Assembly (NCBI GenBank): GCA_964500415.1
Contig: CAZCOB010000003.1
Location: 28,469-92,468 of the forward strand
Direction: 5' to 3'
DNA from: JAFGPF01 sp964500415
GTDB lineage: Bacteria > Chloroflexota > Dehalococcoidia > Dehalococcoidales > RBG-16-60-22
DNA: 64,000 bases
Shown: positions 49,589 to 58,544 of the stretch, in pieces
Position numbering within the stretch: the stretch's first letter is position 1
Layout: each line of letters begins with the position of its first letter
The notes under the pieces: model-generated
Seen by the model: the letters and a program-made list of their open reading frames with translations, nothing else
What the model was told of the DNA's origin: nothing
Database searches by the model: none
Translations under genes and position numbers: made by a program

Positions 49589-52165
49589 TCACTCCCCTCC
49601 CGCCTTCTTCTTCAACTCATACAGCTTATTTAAAGCCTCCAGCGGCGTCAGGCCGTCGATGTCCAGCTTCTCCAGCTCTTCCTCCACCGCCGATTTCCCC
49701 CCGAACAGGGGTATCTGCTGGGCCAGCTCTTTACGCTTTTTGGTCGGCTTTGCTTCCCGGCTGTCGCTCTCAAGCTCGTCTAAAACCTCGCGGGCGCGGT
49801 GTAGCACCGATTTCGGCAGGCCCGCCAGCTGTGCCACGTGGATGCCGTAGCTCTTGTCCACTCCCCCCGGCACTATCTTGTGCAGGAATATCACCTTCCC
49901 CGCCTCCTCGATGACCGCCACGTTGAAATTCTTCACCCGCGGCAGGTAGTCCGCCAGCGCCACCATCTCGTGGTAGTGCGTGGCGAAGACCGTCTTGGCG
50001 CCCAGTCCGGCGTGGTTGTGGATGAACTCGGCCACGGCGCGGGCGATGGAGAGTCCGTCATAGGTGCTGGTGCCCCGCCCTATCTCGTCGAGGATGAGGA
50101 GGGAGCGGGGGGTGGCGTTATTCAGTATGTTGGCCGCTTCCACCATCTCCACCATGAAAGTCGACTGCCCCGCCGCGAGGTCATCCCGCGCCCCGATGCG
50201 CGTGAAGATGCGGTCGACGACGCCGATTTTGGCCGATTCCGCCGGGACGAAGCTGCCGATTTGCGCCAACAGGACGATAATGGCGACCTGCCTCAAGTAC
50301 GTGGACTTCCCCGACATGTTCGGCCCGGTGAGGACGATTAGCTGGGCGTCGTCGTTGGACAGGTAAATATCGTTGGGCACGAAGCCGCCGTTTTCGAGGC
50401 TTCTCTCGACCACCGGGTGCCTGCCCTGCTTTATGTCAATTACCTTGCCGTCGTCGAGGGCAGGGCGTACATAATTATAGCGCACGGCGATTTCCGCCAG
50501 GCTGGAAAATACGTCGAGGTTGGCGAGGGTCTCGCCCAACGCCAGAATCCTCTCGCTGGCCGTCGCCACCTGTTTACACACCCGCCGGAACAGGTCTGTT
50601 TCCATCTCCGCCATGCGGTCGCGCGCGTTTAGTATCAGGTTCTCGTACTCCTTGAGCTCCGGCGTGAAGTAACGCTCCCCGTTGACGAGCGTCTGCTTTC
50701 GGATGTACTCCGGCGGCACCTGTTTTAAATTGGCTTTGGATACTTCGATATAGTAACCGAAAACGTTATTAAAGCCTATTTTTAACGACTTTATTCCAGT
50801 GCGTTCGCGCTCCTGCTTTTCAAGGTTGACGAGGTATTTCCGGGCGTTCCCCGATGCCTGTTTGAGACTATCGAGCTCCTCCGAAAAGCCCTGCCTTATC
50901 ACCCCACCCTCCCCCAGAGTCGACGAAGGGTCGTCTACGAGAGCTTGAGCGACCAATTCCACCACTTCCTGGCAGGGCTTGAGTTCGTCCTTGAGCCAGT
51001 TGATATTGACGGTGTCGCCGGCTTTTTCGATTATTTCCCTGAGTTGGGGGACGGACTCCAGACTGTGTTTCAGTGTCGCCAGCTCCCGCGGGATGGCTAT
51101 TTCCCCCCGCACCCGGTTGATGAGCCTCTCCAGGTCGGCAACGTCTTTAAGAATGCCGATTACCCGGTTGCGCGACAGCGAGCTTTCCACGAACCACTCG
51201 ATGGCGTCCAGTCGTTTGTTCAGCGCCGCCACGTCGAGCAGGGGTTGGCCCAGCCACTTTCTTAATAGCCGACCGCCCATCGGCGTTTTCGTCATGTCGA
51301 TGACCGACAGCAGCGAGCCTTCGATTCCTCCCGAGCGCGCCCCCTGGAAAAGCTCTAAATTGCGCTGCGTCTGCACGTCCAGCGCCATGAAGTCGTTGGT
51401 GGCATAGGTGGCGAGGCGGGTAAGCTGTCCCAGTACCGCCTTCTGCGTCGTCTCCACGTAGTGAACTATCGCCCCCGCCGCCCGGACAGCCAGCGGCAGG
51501 TGGGCGCAGCCATAGCCCTCCAGCGACGCCGCCCCGAAGTGTTCGAGCAGGTTCTGGCTGGCTATTTCCGACTCGAACCAGTAGCTTTCGAGTCGGGTGA
51601 TATTATCGGTAAGTCCCAGGCTCTCCAGCTCCGCCCCCTCGGACGCGATTATCTCCGAGGGGTGCAACCTTTCCAGTTCGGTTACGGCCCTGGGCAAAGG
51701 CAGCTGCGTGGTGGCGAACTCGCTGGTGGTGATATCCACGAAGGCCAGGCCGACCTCTCCTTCACCCACCGCCACGCCGACCAGGTAGTTGTTGCTCTTG
51801 CTGTCCAGCAGGCCCGGCTCCACCACCGTGCCCGGCGTCACCAGCCGCACGACCTCGCGCTCCAGCATCCCTTTCGTCTCGCCCGGCTTGGTAAGCTGCT
51901 CGCAGATGGCCACCTTGTAGCCGCGGTTGATGAGCTTCGCCAGGTAGCTGTCCAGCGCGTGGTACGGTATACCCGCCAGCGGCACCTTGTTCCCCTTGCC
52001 CATCTCGCGGGAGGTCAGCACAATCTCCAGCTCCCGCGACATTACCCTGGCGTCATCGTCGAAAGTTTCGTAGAAGTCCCCCAGCCGGAAGAGCACGATG
52101 GCCTCAGGGTACTGCCGCTTGATGCGGAGGTACTGCTGGCGGATGGGCGTAGAGCTTTCTGTCAT
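49589..52165 (-). CDS. mutS: DNA mismatch repair protein MutS
   Basis: An 858-residue mismatch-recognition ATPase. The N-terminal domain has the Phe-x-Glu mismatch wedge in FRLGDFYETFDDDA near residue 30. Connector and lever domains follow. The ATPase domain has VLTGPNMSGKSTYLRQVA (Walker A) near residue 615, LLILDEIGRGTSTYDGLS (Walker B and signature) and VFATHYHEMVAL. The C-terminal helix-turn-helix and tail are present. Length is typical of MutS1. mutL is not in this window. It converges on the PIN-like pseudogene with only 7 bp between them. Confidence 0.97.
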   Translation of the reverse strand: MTESSTPIRQQYLRIKRQYPEAIVLFRLGDFYETFDDDARVMSRELEIVLTSREMGKGNKVPLAGIPYHALDSYLAKLINRGYKVAICEQLTKPGETKGMLEREVVRLVTPGTVVEPGLLDSKSNNYLVGVAVGEGEVGLAFVDITTSEFATTQLPLPRAVTELERLHPSEIIASEGAELESLGLTDNITRLESYWFESEIASQNLLEHFGAASLEGYGCAHLPLAVRAAGAIVHYVETTQKAVLGQLTRLATYATNDFMALDVQTQRNLELFQGARSGGIEGSLLSVIDMTKTPMGGRLLRKWLGQPLLDVAALNKRLDAIEWFVESSLSRNRVIGILKDVADLERLINRVRGEIAIPRELATLKHSLESVPQLREIIEKAGDTVNINWLKDELKPCQEVVELVAQALVDDPSSTLGEGGVIRQGFSEELDSLKQASGNARKYLVNLEKQERERTGIKSLKIGFNNVFGYYIEVSKANLKQVPPEYIRKQTLVNGERYFTPELKEYENLILNARDRMAEMETDLFRRVCKQVATASERILALGETLANLDVFSSLAEIAVRYNYVRPALDDGKVIDIKQGRHPVVERSLENGGFVPNDIYLSNDDAQLIVLTGPNMSGKSTYLRQVAIIVLLAQIGSFVPAESAKIGVVDRIFTRIGARDDLAAGQSTFMVEMVEAANILNNATPRSLLILDEIGRGTSTYDGLSIARAVAEFIHNHAGLGAKTVFATHYHEMVALADYLPRVKNFNVAVIEEAGKVIFLHKIVPGGVDKSYGIHVAQLAGLPKSVLHRAREVLDELESDSREAKPTKKRKELAQQIPLFGGKSAVEEELEKLDIDGLTPLEALNKLYELKKKAGGE

Positions 52166-52194
52166 TTCAAGGTTATTTTAACGGAATGGGAGGG

Positions 52195-52275
52195 GAAAAG
52201 GAAAGGGGGAATATTTTTTATAGCTGTGACCTATCCCCCCTCCCCCTTCACTTGGGGATTAAGGTAAGGGGTAAT
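52195..52275. repeat. Intergenic repeat fragment near mutS start
   Basis: A short patch of G and C runs (GGAAAGGGGGAATA, CTATCCCCCCTCCCCCTTCA) like the left ends of the larger repeats. The hairpin and core are missing, so the assignment is tentative. Confidence 0.4.
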
Positions 52276-52361
52276 AAAAAAGAAAGGTGACGAGACTCCC
52301 TCTAGGCTCTCTACCCATAGAGACTTGCTATATGATGTATAATTGTATAAGGTGGTTTAAA

Positions 52362-52970
52362 ATGGATTATTATGCCTATATCTATGTCAACGAACCTGAA
52401 ATTGAACGTTTGTACGCACAACACATCGATTGGGTTATTTCTGAACGGCTACAATCTAATAAAAAAATTCTAAAAGGTGGAGTATCTGCTAAAGTGTTTG
52501 GCACAGGGGTTGACATTGGGGGTGACAAAGAAATTGAATATACCGACAAGAAAGAATTATCCTTTGATCACAAGGTAAAACAAATCAAGAGCACACTTGC
52601 ATCTTCAAACAACCTATTCCACGAAATTGGAGAAGCATTTGATATTTTAAAGATGGGGCAGGGAATTTATATAGACACAAGAATGCGATTCATAGTACCA
52701 CAATTTAAGGCAAAAGAAGCGTTAGACCTAGTTAATCGAGAGGGGTACATTATTCTCGAAAGTCGAATTAATCGTAAATTATTGATTATGAGTCTTGGAT
52801 TAGATAACATGCCCCGTTTAAGAACTGGTGTAATGTCTAGAAACAGCCATGATGCAATTTTCTTTCGGGAGATTGCTGAAAAGGGATTTATTTTTGCTAT
52901 ATTTGGCTTCATAAGCGCGATTAATCGCAATAAGTATCAGATTCGTCCTATTACTGTAGCCTTGCCTTAG
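52362..52970 (+). CDS. Uncharacterised 202-residue protein (possibly DUF6414-like)
   Basis: The protein begins MDYYAYIYVNEPEIERLYAQ and has a Lys/Glu-rich middle with no membrane segment until a mildly hydrophobic C-terminus (FIFAIFGFISAI). The opening, a strand followed by a leucine/tyrosine helix, recalls DUF6414 proteins, but I cannot confirm it. Function is unknown. The ATG at 52362 has an AAGGTGG site and a TATAAT box about 20 nt upstream; an in-frame extension to 52287 is unlikely. It is AT-rich and flanked by repeat fragments on both sides, suggesting acquired DNA. Confidence 0.6.
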   Translation: MDYYAYIYVNEPEIERLYAQHIDWVISERLQSNKKILKGGVSAKVFGTGVDIGGDKEIEYTDKKELSFDHKVKQIKSTLASSNNLFHEIGEAFDILKMGQGIYIDTRMRFIVPQFKAKEALDLVNREGYIILESRINRKLLIMSLGLDNMPRLRTGVMSRNSHDAIFFREIAEKGFIFAIFGFISAINRNKYQIRPITVALP

Positions 52971-52994
52971 TATCATAAACAGTCCCTCCAAGAT

Positions 52995-53125
52995 GGTCTT
53001 TGCCCCTATCCCCTTTACCTCTCCCATGTGGAATGGTGGCTTTCCACGCCCTAAGCCGCAGATGTCATGAGGGCGGCCGGGTGGGAATAGATATGTCACG
53101 TAAGGGGTGGGGATAAAGAGAGGGG
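52995..53125. repeat. Intergenic MITE-like repeat, copy 8 (right half)
   Basis: TAAGCCGCAGATGTCATGAG, then the core GGGCGGCCGGGTGGGAATAG (53071-53090) and AAGGGGTGGGGATAA. It matches the right-hand part of the family. The remaining gap to 53206 shows nothing else. Confidence 0.6.
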
Positions 53126-53206
53126 CAGCCGCGTTACTCCCTGCGACCGCCCCACAGAATTCATTAATCAATCGTTATTTCAATACTGTTTTATGCCGTT
53201 CTCTCA

Positions 53207-53620
53207 CTAATGGACGATATTACTGATATAGTAGGCATTGCCCCCCTCGGGATTGGCCCTCAGCTGGATATGGCCGTTAATCTGCTGTCCCAGCATCAGC
53301 CAGTCGAGGTCCTCGTCTATGATTACGTCTATCTGCTGGGTGGCCTTGTCCTTGGTGTAATTCACCATGCCTGCCACGTCCGTCGACTCCATGATGAGTA
53401 CGGTCATCGTCCGGACGAATGCGCCGTCCCATTCTCCGAACATCTGTATCTGGCAGAAAACGACGCTGTCGTTGGGTTCGATATCGCCGCCCTCCGATGG
53501 CAACGGCGCCGGCCCGGTCGTCGAAGGTGATGAAGAGCCACACCCTCCGATTGTCAACGCAACGATTACCAGTGCCAGGACAATCAAAAGCCTGCCAGGG
53601 TGTCTTTTCAATGTATTCAT
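53207..53620 (-). CDS. Predicted lipoprotein
   Basis: A 137-residue exported protein. The N-terminus is basic (MNTLKRHPGR), followed by a hydrophobic stretch and a lipobox-like LTIGGC with the cysteine at residue 27. A Ser/Pro/Gly linker follows, and then a domain of about 90 residues rich in beta-type sequence (VVFCQIQMFGEWDG, VIIDEDLDWLML). No family is recognised. It is probably anchored on the outer face of the membrane. A short gap separates it from the HD-GYP gene upstream, which may be co-transcribed. Confidence 0.65.
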   Translation of the reverse strand: MNTLKRHPGRLLIVLALVIVALTIGGCGSSSPSTTGPAPLPSEGGDIEPNDSVVFCQIQMFGEWDGAFVRTMTVLIMESTDVAGMVNYTKDKATQQIDVIIDEDLDWLMLGQQINGHIQLRANPEGGNAYYISNIVH

Positions 53621-53784
53621 GTTAACCTCTACCTGCTCCCGGATCTTTTTACCTCTTTTATACCAAAGCCCACAGTTTTTAAAGATATTTCAACGCATTT
53701 TTTATCGAAAGTCGATTTACATGAGAATTTCTATGTGTGGACGTATCAGAGGCTGCCCTGATTTTGCTATGTTTCTCTGAAAGG

Positions 53785-54951
53785 TTATGCCGGGCTTTTA
53801 TTTGAAAATTTCACCCGTCCCGCCGAATTAGACTTTACATAGCTGACGAAGAATGCTCTGGCAACGACCGGGCAGAATTGACTTCCCGCACACTTGCCTA
53901 TCTCCTCCAGGGCGTCTTTGGGACTCATCGCCGCGCGATAGGAATGTTTCACGGTCATACTGTCAAAAGCGTCAGCCACCGCTATCACTCTGGCTCCTAT
54001 AGGTATGGCCTCACCCCTTAATCCGCACGGGTAGCCTTTCCCGTCATACCTTTCATGGTGATAAAGAATGAGCTTACTCACCTGATTGAGTGAAGGTATC
54101 CCCCTGAGAAGATTGTAACCGATCACCGGGTGTTTACGTATCAGGTCCCATTCTTCGTCGGTAAGTCTTTCACGTCGGTTGAGTACGCTCTCAGGAATGC
54201 TGAGCAGGCCGATATCATGAAGGACCGCCGCGTATTCGATGGCCTGTTTCTCCTCTTGGGAAAGCGAAAGTGCGTTGGCGGCAATAAGCGCATATTCCGC
54301 TACCCGCCTCGAGTGCTTGCTGGCGGTAGATTCCTTAACATCGAACAATGACACCAGTTTCTCAACGGTATCCTTGTAAGAATATAACAGGTCTTCGCTC
54401 AATCTGATATTTTCAAATGTCAGTGCAGCGTTGTTTGCCAGCCCCGTAAGAATCTGCACATCATGTTCATTAAAATTATTCCCGTCCAGTTTATTCAGCA
54501 CTTCAATAGCACCGATAACCTCACCTTTCATGACCAGTGGCGCACAGACAACGGACCTGGGCACTACTCCGGCAATTTCGTTTCTGGTATTGTTGGAGTC
54601 TTCGTCTTTGTTGATATCTTTTAGGATAAGTGGTTTACCGTTCCTGATAACCCAACGGGTAATGCCTAGCTGCTTTTGCAGATGAAATCGCTGGAACTGT
54701 TTCCCCAGGGGGCCATCGGCATACTTATTCAACAACGCCTTGTTTTCTTCATCGAGGAGAATCAGCGACGATGCCGAAGCGTTGAGCACGTAGCGAGTCA
54801 TTTGAGTAATGCTGGAAATCACCGGCAGGTGTTGCTTTACCGACCTTACATTGCTGCAAATTTTTTCAAGAAGGTCGAGTCTCGTCTTGTTTACCTGTGT
54901 GCCGTTATGTTTAAGATTTTGACCTGCCCGAGGTCTATCAATAGTAACCAT
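53785..54951 (-). CDS. GAF and HD-GYP domain protein
   Basis: A 388-residue signalling protein. Residues about 35-185 form a GAF-type sensor domain (SASSLILLDEENKALL, VCAPLVMKGEVIGAIEVLNK). Residues about 205-365 form an HD-GYP domain with the metal ligands HSRRVAEY, VLHDIGLL (HD), KHPVIGYN and HHERYDGKGYP (the GYP signature), and ADAFDSMT. HD-GYP proteins typically hydrolyse cyclic di-GMP or related dinucleotides. No membrane segment is seen, so it is probably cytosolic. A TATAAT-type box was not clear upstream. Confidence 0.88.
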   Translation of the reverse strand: MVTIDRPRAGQNLKHNGTQVNKTRLDLLEKICSNVRSVKQHLPVISSITQMTRYVLNASASSLILLDEENKALLNKYADGPLGKQFQRFHLQKQLGITRWVIRNGKPLILKDINKDEDSNNTRNEIAGVVPRSVVCAPLVMKGEVIGAIEVLNKLDGNNFNEHDVQILTGLANNAALTFENIRLSEDLLYSYKDTVEKLVSLFDVKESTASKHSRRVAEYALIAANALSLSQEEKQAIEYAAVLHDIGLLSIPESVLNRRERLTDEEWDLIRKHPVIGYNLLRGIPSLNQVSKLILYHHERYDGKGYPCGLRGEAIPIGARVIAVADAFDSMTVKHSYRAAMSPKDALEEIGKCAGSQFCPVVARAFFVSYVKSNSAGRVKFSNKSPA

Positions 54952-55069
54952 CCACCTAACCCACTAACGTTGCTATGGTAACGATAAGACAATAAACAAA
55001 CCATAAACAAACACCATAAAAAACACAAATATATATAAATGTAAATGCTGCGATACCAAGCTGGTCATC

Positions 55070-55200
55070 AAAAGGTGGATAAAGGACGGTGCCATGCGCG
55101 GCCTGAGCCTTATAAGATACGAGGGCGGATTGCCTTCACTGGAGCTTTAGCGCAAGCAGGTCGGGTGGGAAAAGCTATATAACGTAAAGGGGATTAGCGG
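55070..55200. repeat. Intergenic MITE-like repeat, copy 9 (degenerate)
   Basis: A degenerate right-half copy with TCGGGTGGGAAAAGCTATAT (55161-55180) and a GTAAAGGGGATTAGCGGG end. It lies just after the stop of the antiporter gene. The gap 54952-55069 is AT-rich, with short AAACAAACCATAAACAAACA repeats and no gene seen. Confidence 0.5.
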
Positions 55201-55217
55201 GATAAGAGGTGGTTATC

Positions 55218-56930
55218 CTACTCCTCTTTCTGCTTCTCCACCTGCCTCTCCCTGATGTTATTCAGGATATACTGTATCTCCGTGCTGGTCATGCCGAACC
55301 GGTGCAGGGTGTGCCGTATCATCTCCAGGCTAACCTCGAAAAACGGCAATACAATCTCGGTCACGCCCACACCCTTTAATAATTCGACGTCGCTGTCCCG
55401 GTGCACCCTCGCCACGATGTCCAGTTTCGGATTAACCTTTCTCGCGTTCCGGGCCGTCAGCTCCTCCGCCACGTAATCGGGAATCGTGCAAATCAGCACC
55501 CGCGCCCTGTCCAGGCTGGCATGGGCCAGTATCTCCGGATTGCTCGCGTCCCCGTAAATACACGGAATCCCCTGCGCGCGCAGCTTCGAAATAACCATCG
55601 GGTCGAGCTCAATCACCAAGTAAGCGAACTTCTGCCTCTCCAGCACCGAGGCTATCCGACTCCCGATATCCCCGTAGCCGCAGATGACGGCATGCCGCGA
55701 TAGTTCCAGCGCCTGCACCTGAAATTCGGGGTCGGCCCGTCCGGTCATCTGCCGCGCGAACCACTCCCTCTGGCTTAACCAGCGGTAGATAAAGGAGTTC
55801 AGGCTCATCGCGAAGGGAGTCAGCAGTATCGTGATAATCGCTGCGGCAATCGTCAGGGAATAGAGCCTCTCCGACAGGAGACCCAGGTCGACGCCCATCA
55901 TGGCGATGATAAAGCTGAACTCTCCTATCTGTATCAGCCCCGTGCCGACCATCAGCACCGTTTTATGGCCGTAGCCGAAAATTCGCGTAATCGCCGAGCA
56001 GATGATGAACTTCACCAGGATTATTACCACCACCACGATGGCGACTGTCCCCAGATTTTCGCCGATAAACCGCAGGTTGGCCAGCATACCGAGCGATACG
56101 AAGAACAGCGCGCCAAAGGTATCACGCAGGGGCATAATATCCGCAAAGGCCTGCCGGGCGAAGCCGGACTGGCTGATGAGCAATCCCGCCGCAAAAGCCC
56201 CGAAAGCCGCCGAAAGACCGAAGTAGTAAGTGCCGAAGGCCGCCGCCAGGCACAGGACAATCACCGTCAGCAGGAACAGCTCGCGCGTGCGTTGCCCGGC
56301 CACCCTCTTTAAAAACCAGGGCATCCCCCAGTAGCCCAGCACCAGCATCACCCCGATGAATCCCACCGCCTTGGCGAGGGCTATGCCCAGTTCTATCCAC
56401 ACGCTGCCGGCATCGCCGCCGACCGCCGACATGACCACCATAATCGGCACCACGCTCAGGTCCTGCACCAGGAGGATGCCAAGCATGATGCGACCATGCG
56501 TGGTATCGAGTTCGCCCCTCTCCATGAGAAGCTTCAGCACCACCATGGTGCTGCTCAGGGCGATGATAAAGCCGAAGAATACCGCCCCCGTCAGGCTCAG
56601 CCCCACAATCCTGCCCAGCCCGAACCCTGCCGCTGCCGTTAGCAATATCTGGGCAATGCCGCCGAGGACGGCAACTTTACCCATCCTCAGCAGCTCTTTC
56701 AACGAAAATTCCAGCCCGATGGCAAAGAGCAGGAGTACCACACCGATTTCCGCCAGGTAGGATATCGTCTCCGTTTCGTGGACGAATCCCAGCCCGAAGG
56801 GTCCCACGGCGATTCCCCCCGCCAGATATCCCAGAATAATGGGCAGGCGCAGCCAGCGCGCCAGCATCCCCCCGGCTATGGCCGTCACCAGCACAATTAG
56901 CAGGTCTAGCCCGATATCCAGACTTTCCAA
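55218..56930 (-). CDS. Cation:proton antiporter (CPA2/Kef type) with RCK N domain
   Basis: A 570-residue membrane transporter. Residues 1-390 contain about 12 membrane helices typical of the CPA2 family, with LGYLAGGIAVGPFGLGF near residue 35 and the ALSSTMVVLKLL segment near residue 125. Residues about 410-540 form a cytosolic TrkA-N/RCK domain (HAVICGYGDIGSRIASVLE, VIELDP, YGDASNPEIL) that binds nucleotide. It exchanges K+ or Na+ for protons in pH or osmotic control. Ion specificity cannot be read. It stands alone on the minus strand. Confidence 0.9.
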   Translation of the reverse strand: MESLDIGLDLLIVLVTAIAGGMLARWLRLPIILGYLAGGIAVGPFGLGFVHETETISYLAEIGVVLLLFAIGLEFSLKELLRMGKVAVLGGIAQILLTAAAGFGLGRIVGLSLTGAVFFGFIIALSSTMVVLKLLMERGELDTTHGRIMLGILLVQDLSVVPIMVVMSAVGGDAGSVWIELGIALAKAVGFIGVMLVLGYWGMPWFLKRVAGQRTRELFLLTVIVLCLAAAFGTYYFGLSAAFGAFAAGLLISQSGFARQAFADIMPLRDTFGALFFVSLGMLANLRFIGENLGTVAIVVVVIILVKFIICSAITRIFGYGHKTVLMVGTGLIQIGEFSFIIAMMGVDLGLLSERLYSLTIAAAIITILLTPFAMSLNSFIYRWLSQREWFARQMTGRADPEFQVQALELSRHAVICGYGDIGSRIASVLERQKFAYLVIELDPMVISKLRAQGIPCIYGDASNPEILAHASLDRARVLICTIPDYVAEELTARNARKVNPKLDIVARVHRDSDVELLKGVGVTEIVLPFFEVSLEMIRHTLHRFGMTSTEIQYILNNIRERQVEKQKEE

Positions 56931-57054
56931 ACTGTACTCCTCGATGGATTGGAGTATCTGTGCTATTTTAACATGAATTCATTTGAAAACGTACGGATAA
57001 AAGAGGATTCTTGTAAAAAGTTAAAACACCCGGCGGTATTGGGGCTAAAAAGGG

Positions 57055-58455
57055 CTATCTGGACTTAATCGCCCTGTCAGCGTTCCTGGCGACTAGCTGG
57101 CAGAGAAACCCGAAGACACTGACAACCGTAAAGATAATGAATCCGGTCCTGACACTCGTCAGGAACTGCGGATAATATTCCGGGGTAATCTCGGCCTGGC
57201 CGATATGCAGCGAGAATATTATCATCATGATGCCCATGCTGACCATCATCCCCGCCGTACGCATCGTCCCCAGCGTACCGGCGGCCACTCCCAGGGACTT
57301 CCTTTCCACTGACCCCATGATGGCGTTGGTATTCGGCGAGGCAAAAATCCCGATGCCGAGGCCGTTAATAGCCAGGGCGATGATAATATACCACAGCACC
57401 GTGCCGTCGTTTAAAAAAGTGAGGAGGAACAGCGCCACACAGTTGAGGGACATCCCCACCGAAGCCACCAGCCTCGGCTCGATTCTGTCCGAAATCCGCC
57501 CGGAAATCGGCGTCATGATGGCCATCAGCACTGAGGCGGCGATTAAAGTAAGACCGGCCATCTGCGGCGAAAGCCCCTTGATATATTGCAGGTAGAGGCT
57601 GAGGAGGAAACTGACGGCAAAAGTGGCGATATAGGATATGAATACCGCCAGATTGGAAAAGAAAAAAACCTTGTTCTTCCGGAAAAGGCTGAGGTCGAAA
57701 ATGGGGCTGGCTGTCCTCGCTTCCCAGCGCCCGAAGAATATCAAGCCCGTCACCCCGAGTAAAAAGAGAACTACACCGCGTACGGTAGGCAGCGAGGAGA
57801 AACCGTAAATAAACAGGACGATGGAAATAGCATAAGTAATTGAACCGATAACGTCGAATTTTTCTCCTTGAGCCTCGCGCCACTCACCCTTCAAAGCATA
57901 GAAAACGAGCGCCAGCAACACCACGGATAGCAGCCCGCTGAGTATAAAGATGCTCTGCCAGCCGAATGTCTCGGTAAGAACCCCGCCGATAAAAGGCCCC
58001 ATCGAAAGCCCGGTATACGTCCCCGCCGTACTTATCCCCAGAGCGCGCCCTCTCCTGTCGGCCGGGAAAACCGAGGTCAGGATGGAGATGCTGTTGTTGA
58101 ACATAATCCCGGAACCCGCTCCCATGAGCGCCAGACTGATAAACAGCAGGACGACCGAGTTGGCAATCGCCCCCATGAAAGAGGCTACGATGGTTACCAG
58201 CAGCCCGACGACGAAGAGCTTCTTACGTCCGTAGATATCTGCCAGCCGCCCGAAGGGGACCTGCACCATGGCGATTGACAGGAAATACATCGTGCCGACC
58301 CACGCCATCAGCACCGCTTCCATGGCAAATTCCCGACCTATAGTCGGTATGGCCACGTTAATGGCAGCCACGAGAAACGGCATGATAAACGACGTCGCTG
58401 TGGAGATAACGAGAATAATATACCTTTTAACAGCGGCGCCGGAATCGTCTTTCAT
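57055..58455 (-). CDS. MFS transporter, DHA2-like (14-helix) drug/metabolite exporter
   Basis: A 466-residue major facilitator protein. The first half has the motif A segment GRLADIYGRKKLFVVG between helices 2 and 3 and motif C-like GAGSGIMFNNS. The central extra helices and FDLSLFRKNKVFFFSNLAVF match 14-helix DHA2 (EmrB/QacA) transporters. The substrate is unknown. The N-terminus has a short charged cytosolic segment (MKDDSGAAVKRY). It lies 89 nt downstream of the iron-sulfur flavoprotein gene on the opposite reading order, both minus strand. Confidence 0.87.
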   Translation of the reverse strand: MKDDSGAAVKRYIILVISTATSFIMPFLVAAINVAIPTIGREFAMEAVLMAWVGTMYFLSIAMVQVPFGRLADIYGRKKLFVVGLLVTIVASFMGAIANSVVLLFISLALMGAGSGIMFNNSISILTSVFPADRRGRALGISTAGTYTGLSMGPFIGGVLTETFGWQSIFILSGLLSVVLLALVFYALKGEWREAQGEKFDVIGSITYAISIVLFIYGFSSLPTVRGVVLFLLGVTGLIFFGRWEARTASPIFDLSLFRKNKVFFFSNLAVFISYIATFAVSFLLSLYLQYIKGLSPQMAGLTLIAASVLMAIMTPISGRISDRIEPRLVASVGMSLNCVALFLLTFLNDGTVLWYIIIALAINGLGIGIFASPNTNAIMGSVERKSLGVAAGTLGTMRTAGMMVSMGIMMIIFSLHIGQAEITPEYYPQFLTSVRTGFIIFTVVSVFGFLCQLVARNADRAIKSR

Positions 58456-58544
58456 ATCAAATATTTACCTGTTCAAGATAAACGGATATCCTCACCCAAT
58501 GGTGAAAAATATAGATTAATCAGACCAGAGAATTGAGGAGAAGG

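Noticed and set aside
52287..52361. N-terminal extension of the 202-residue unknown protein
   Set aside because: The region contains a TATAAT box and the ribosome binding site for the ATG at 52362.
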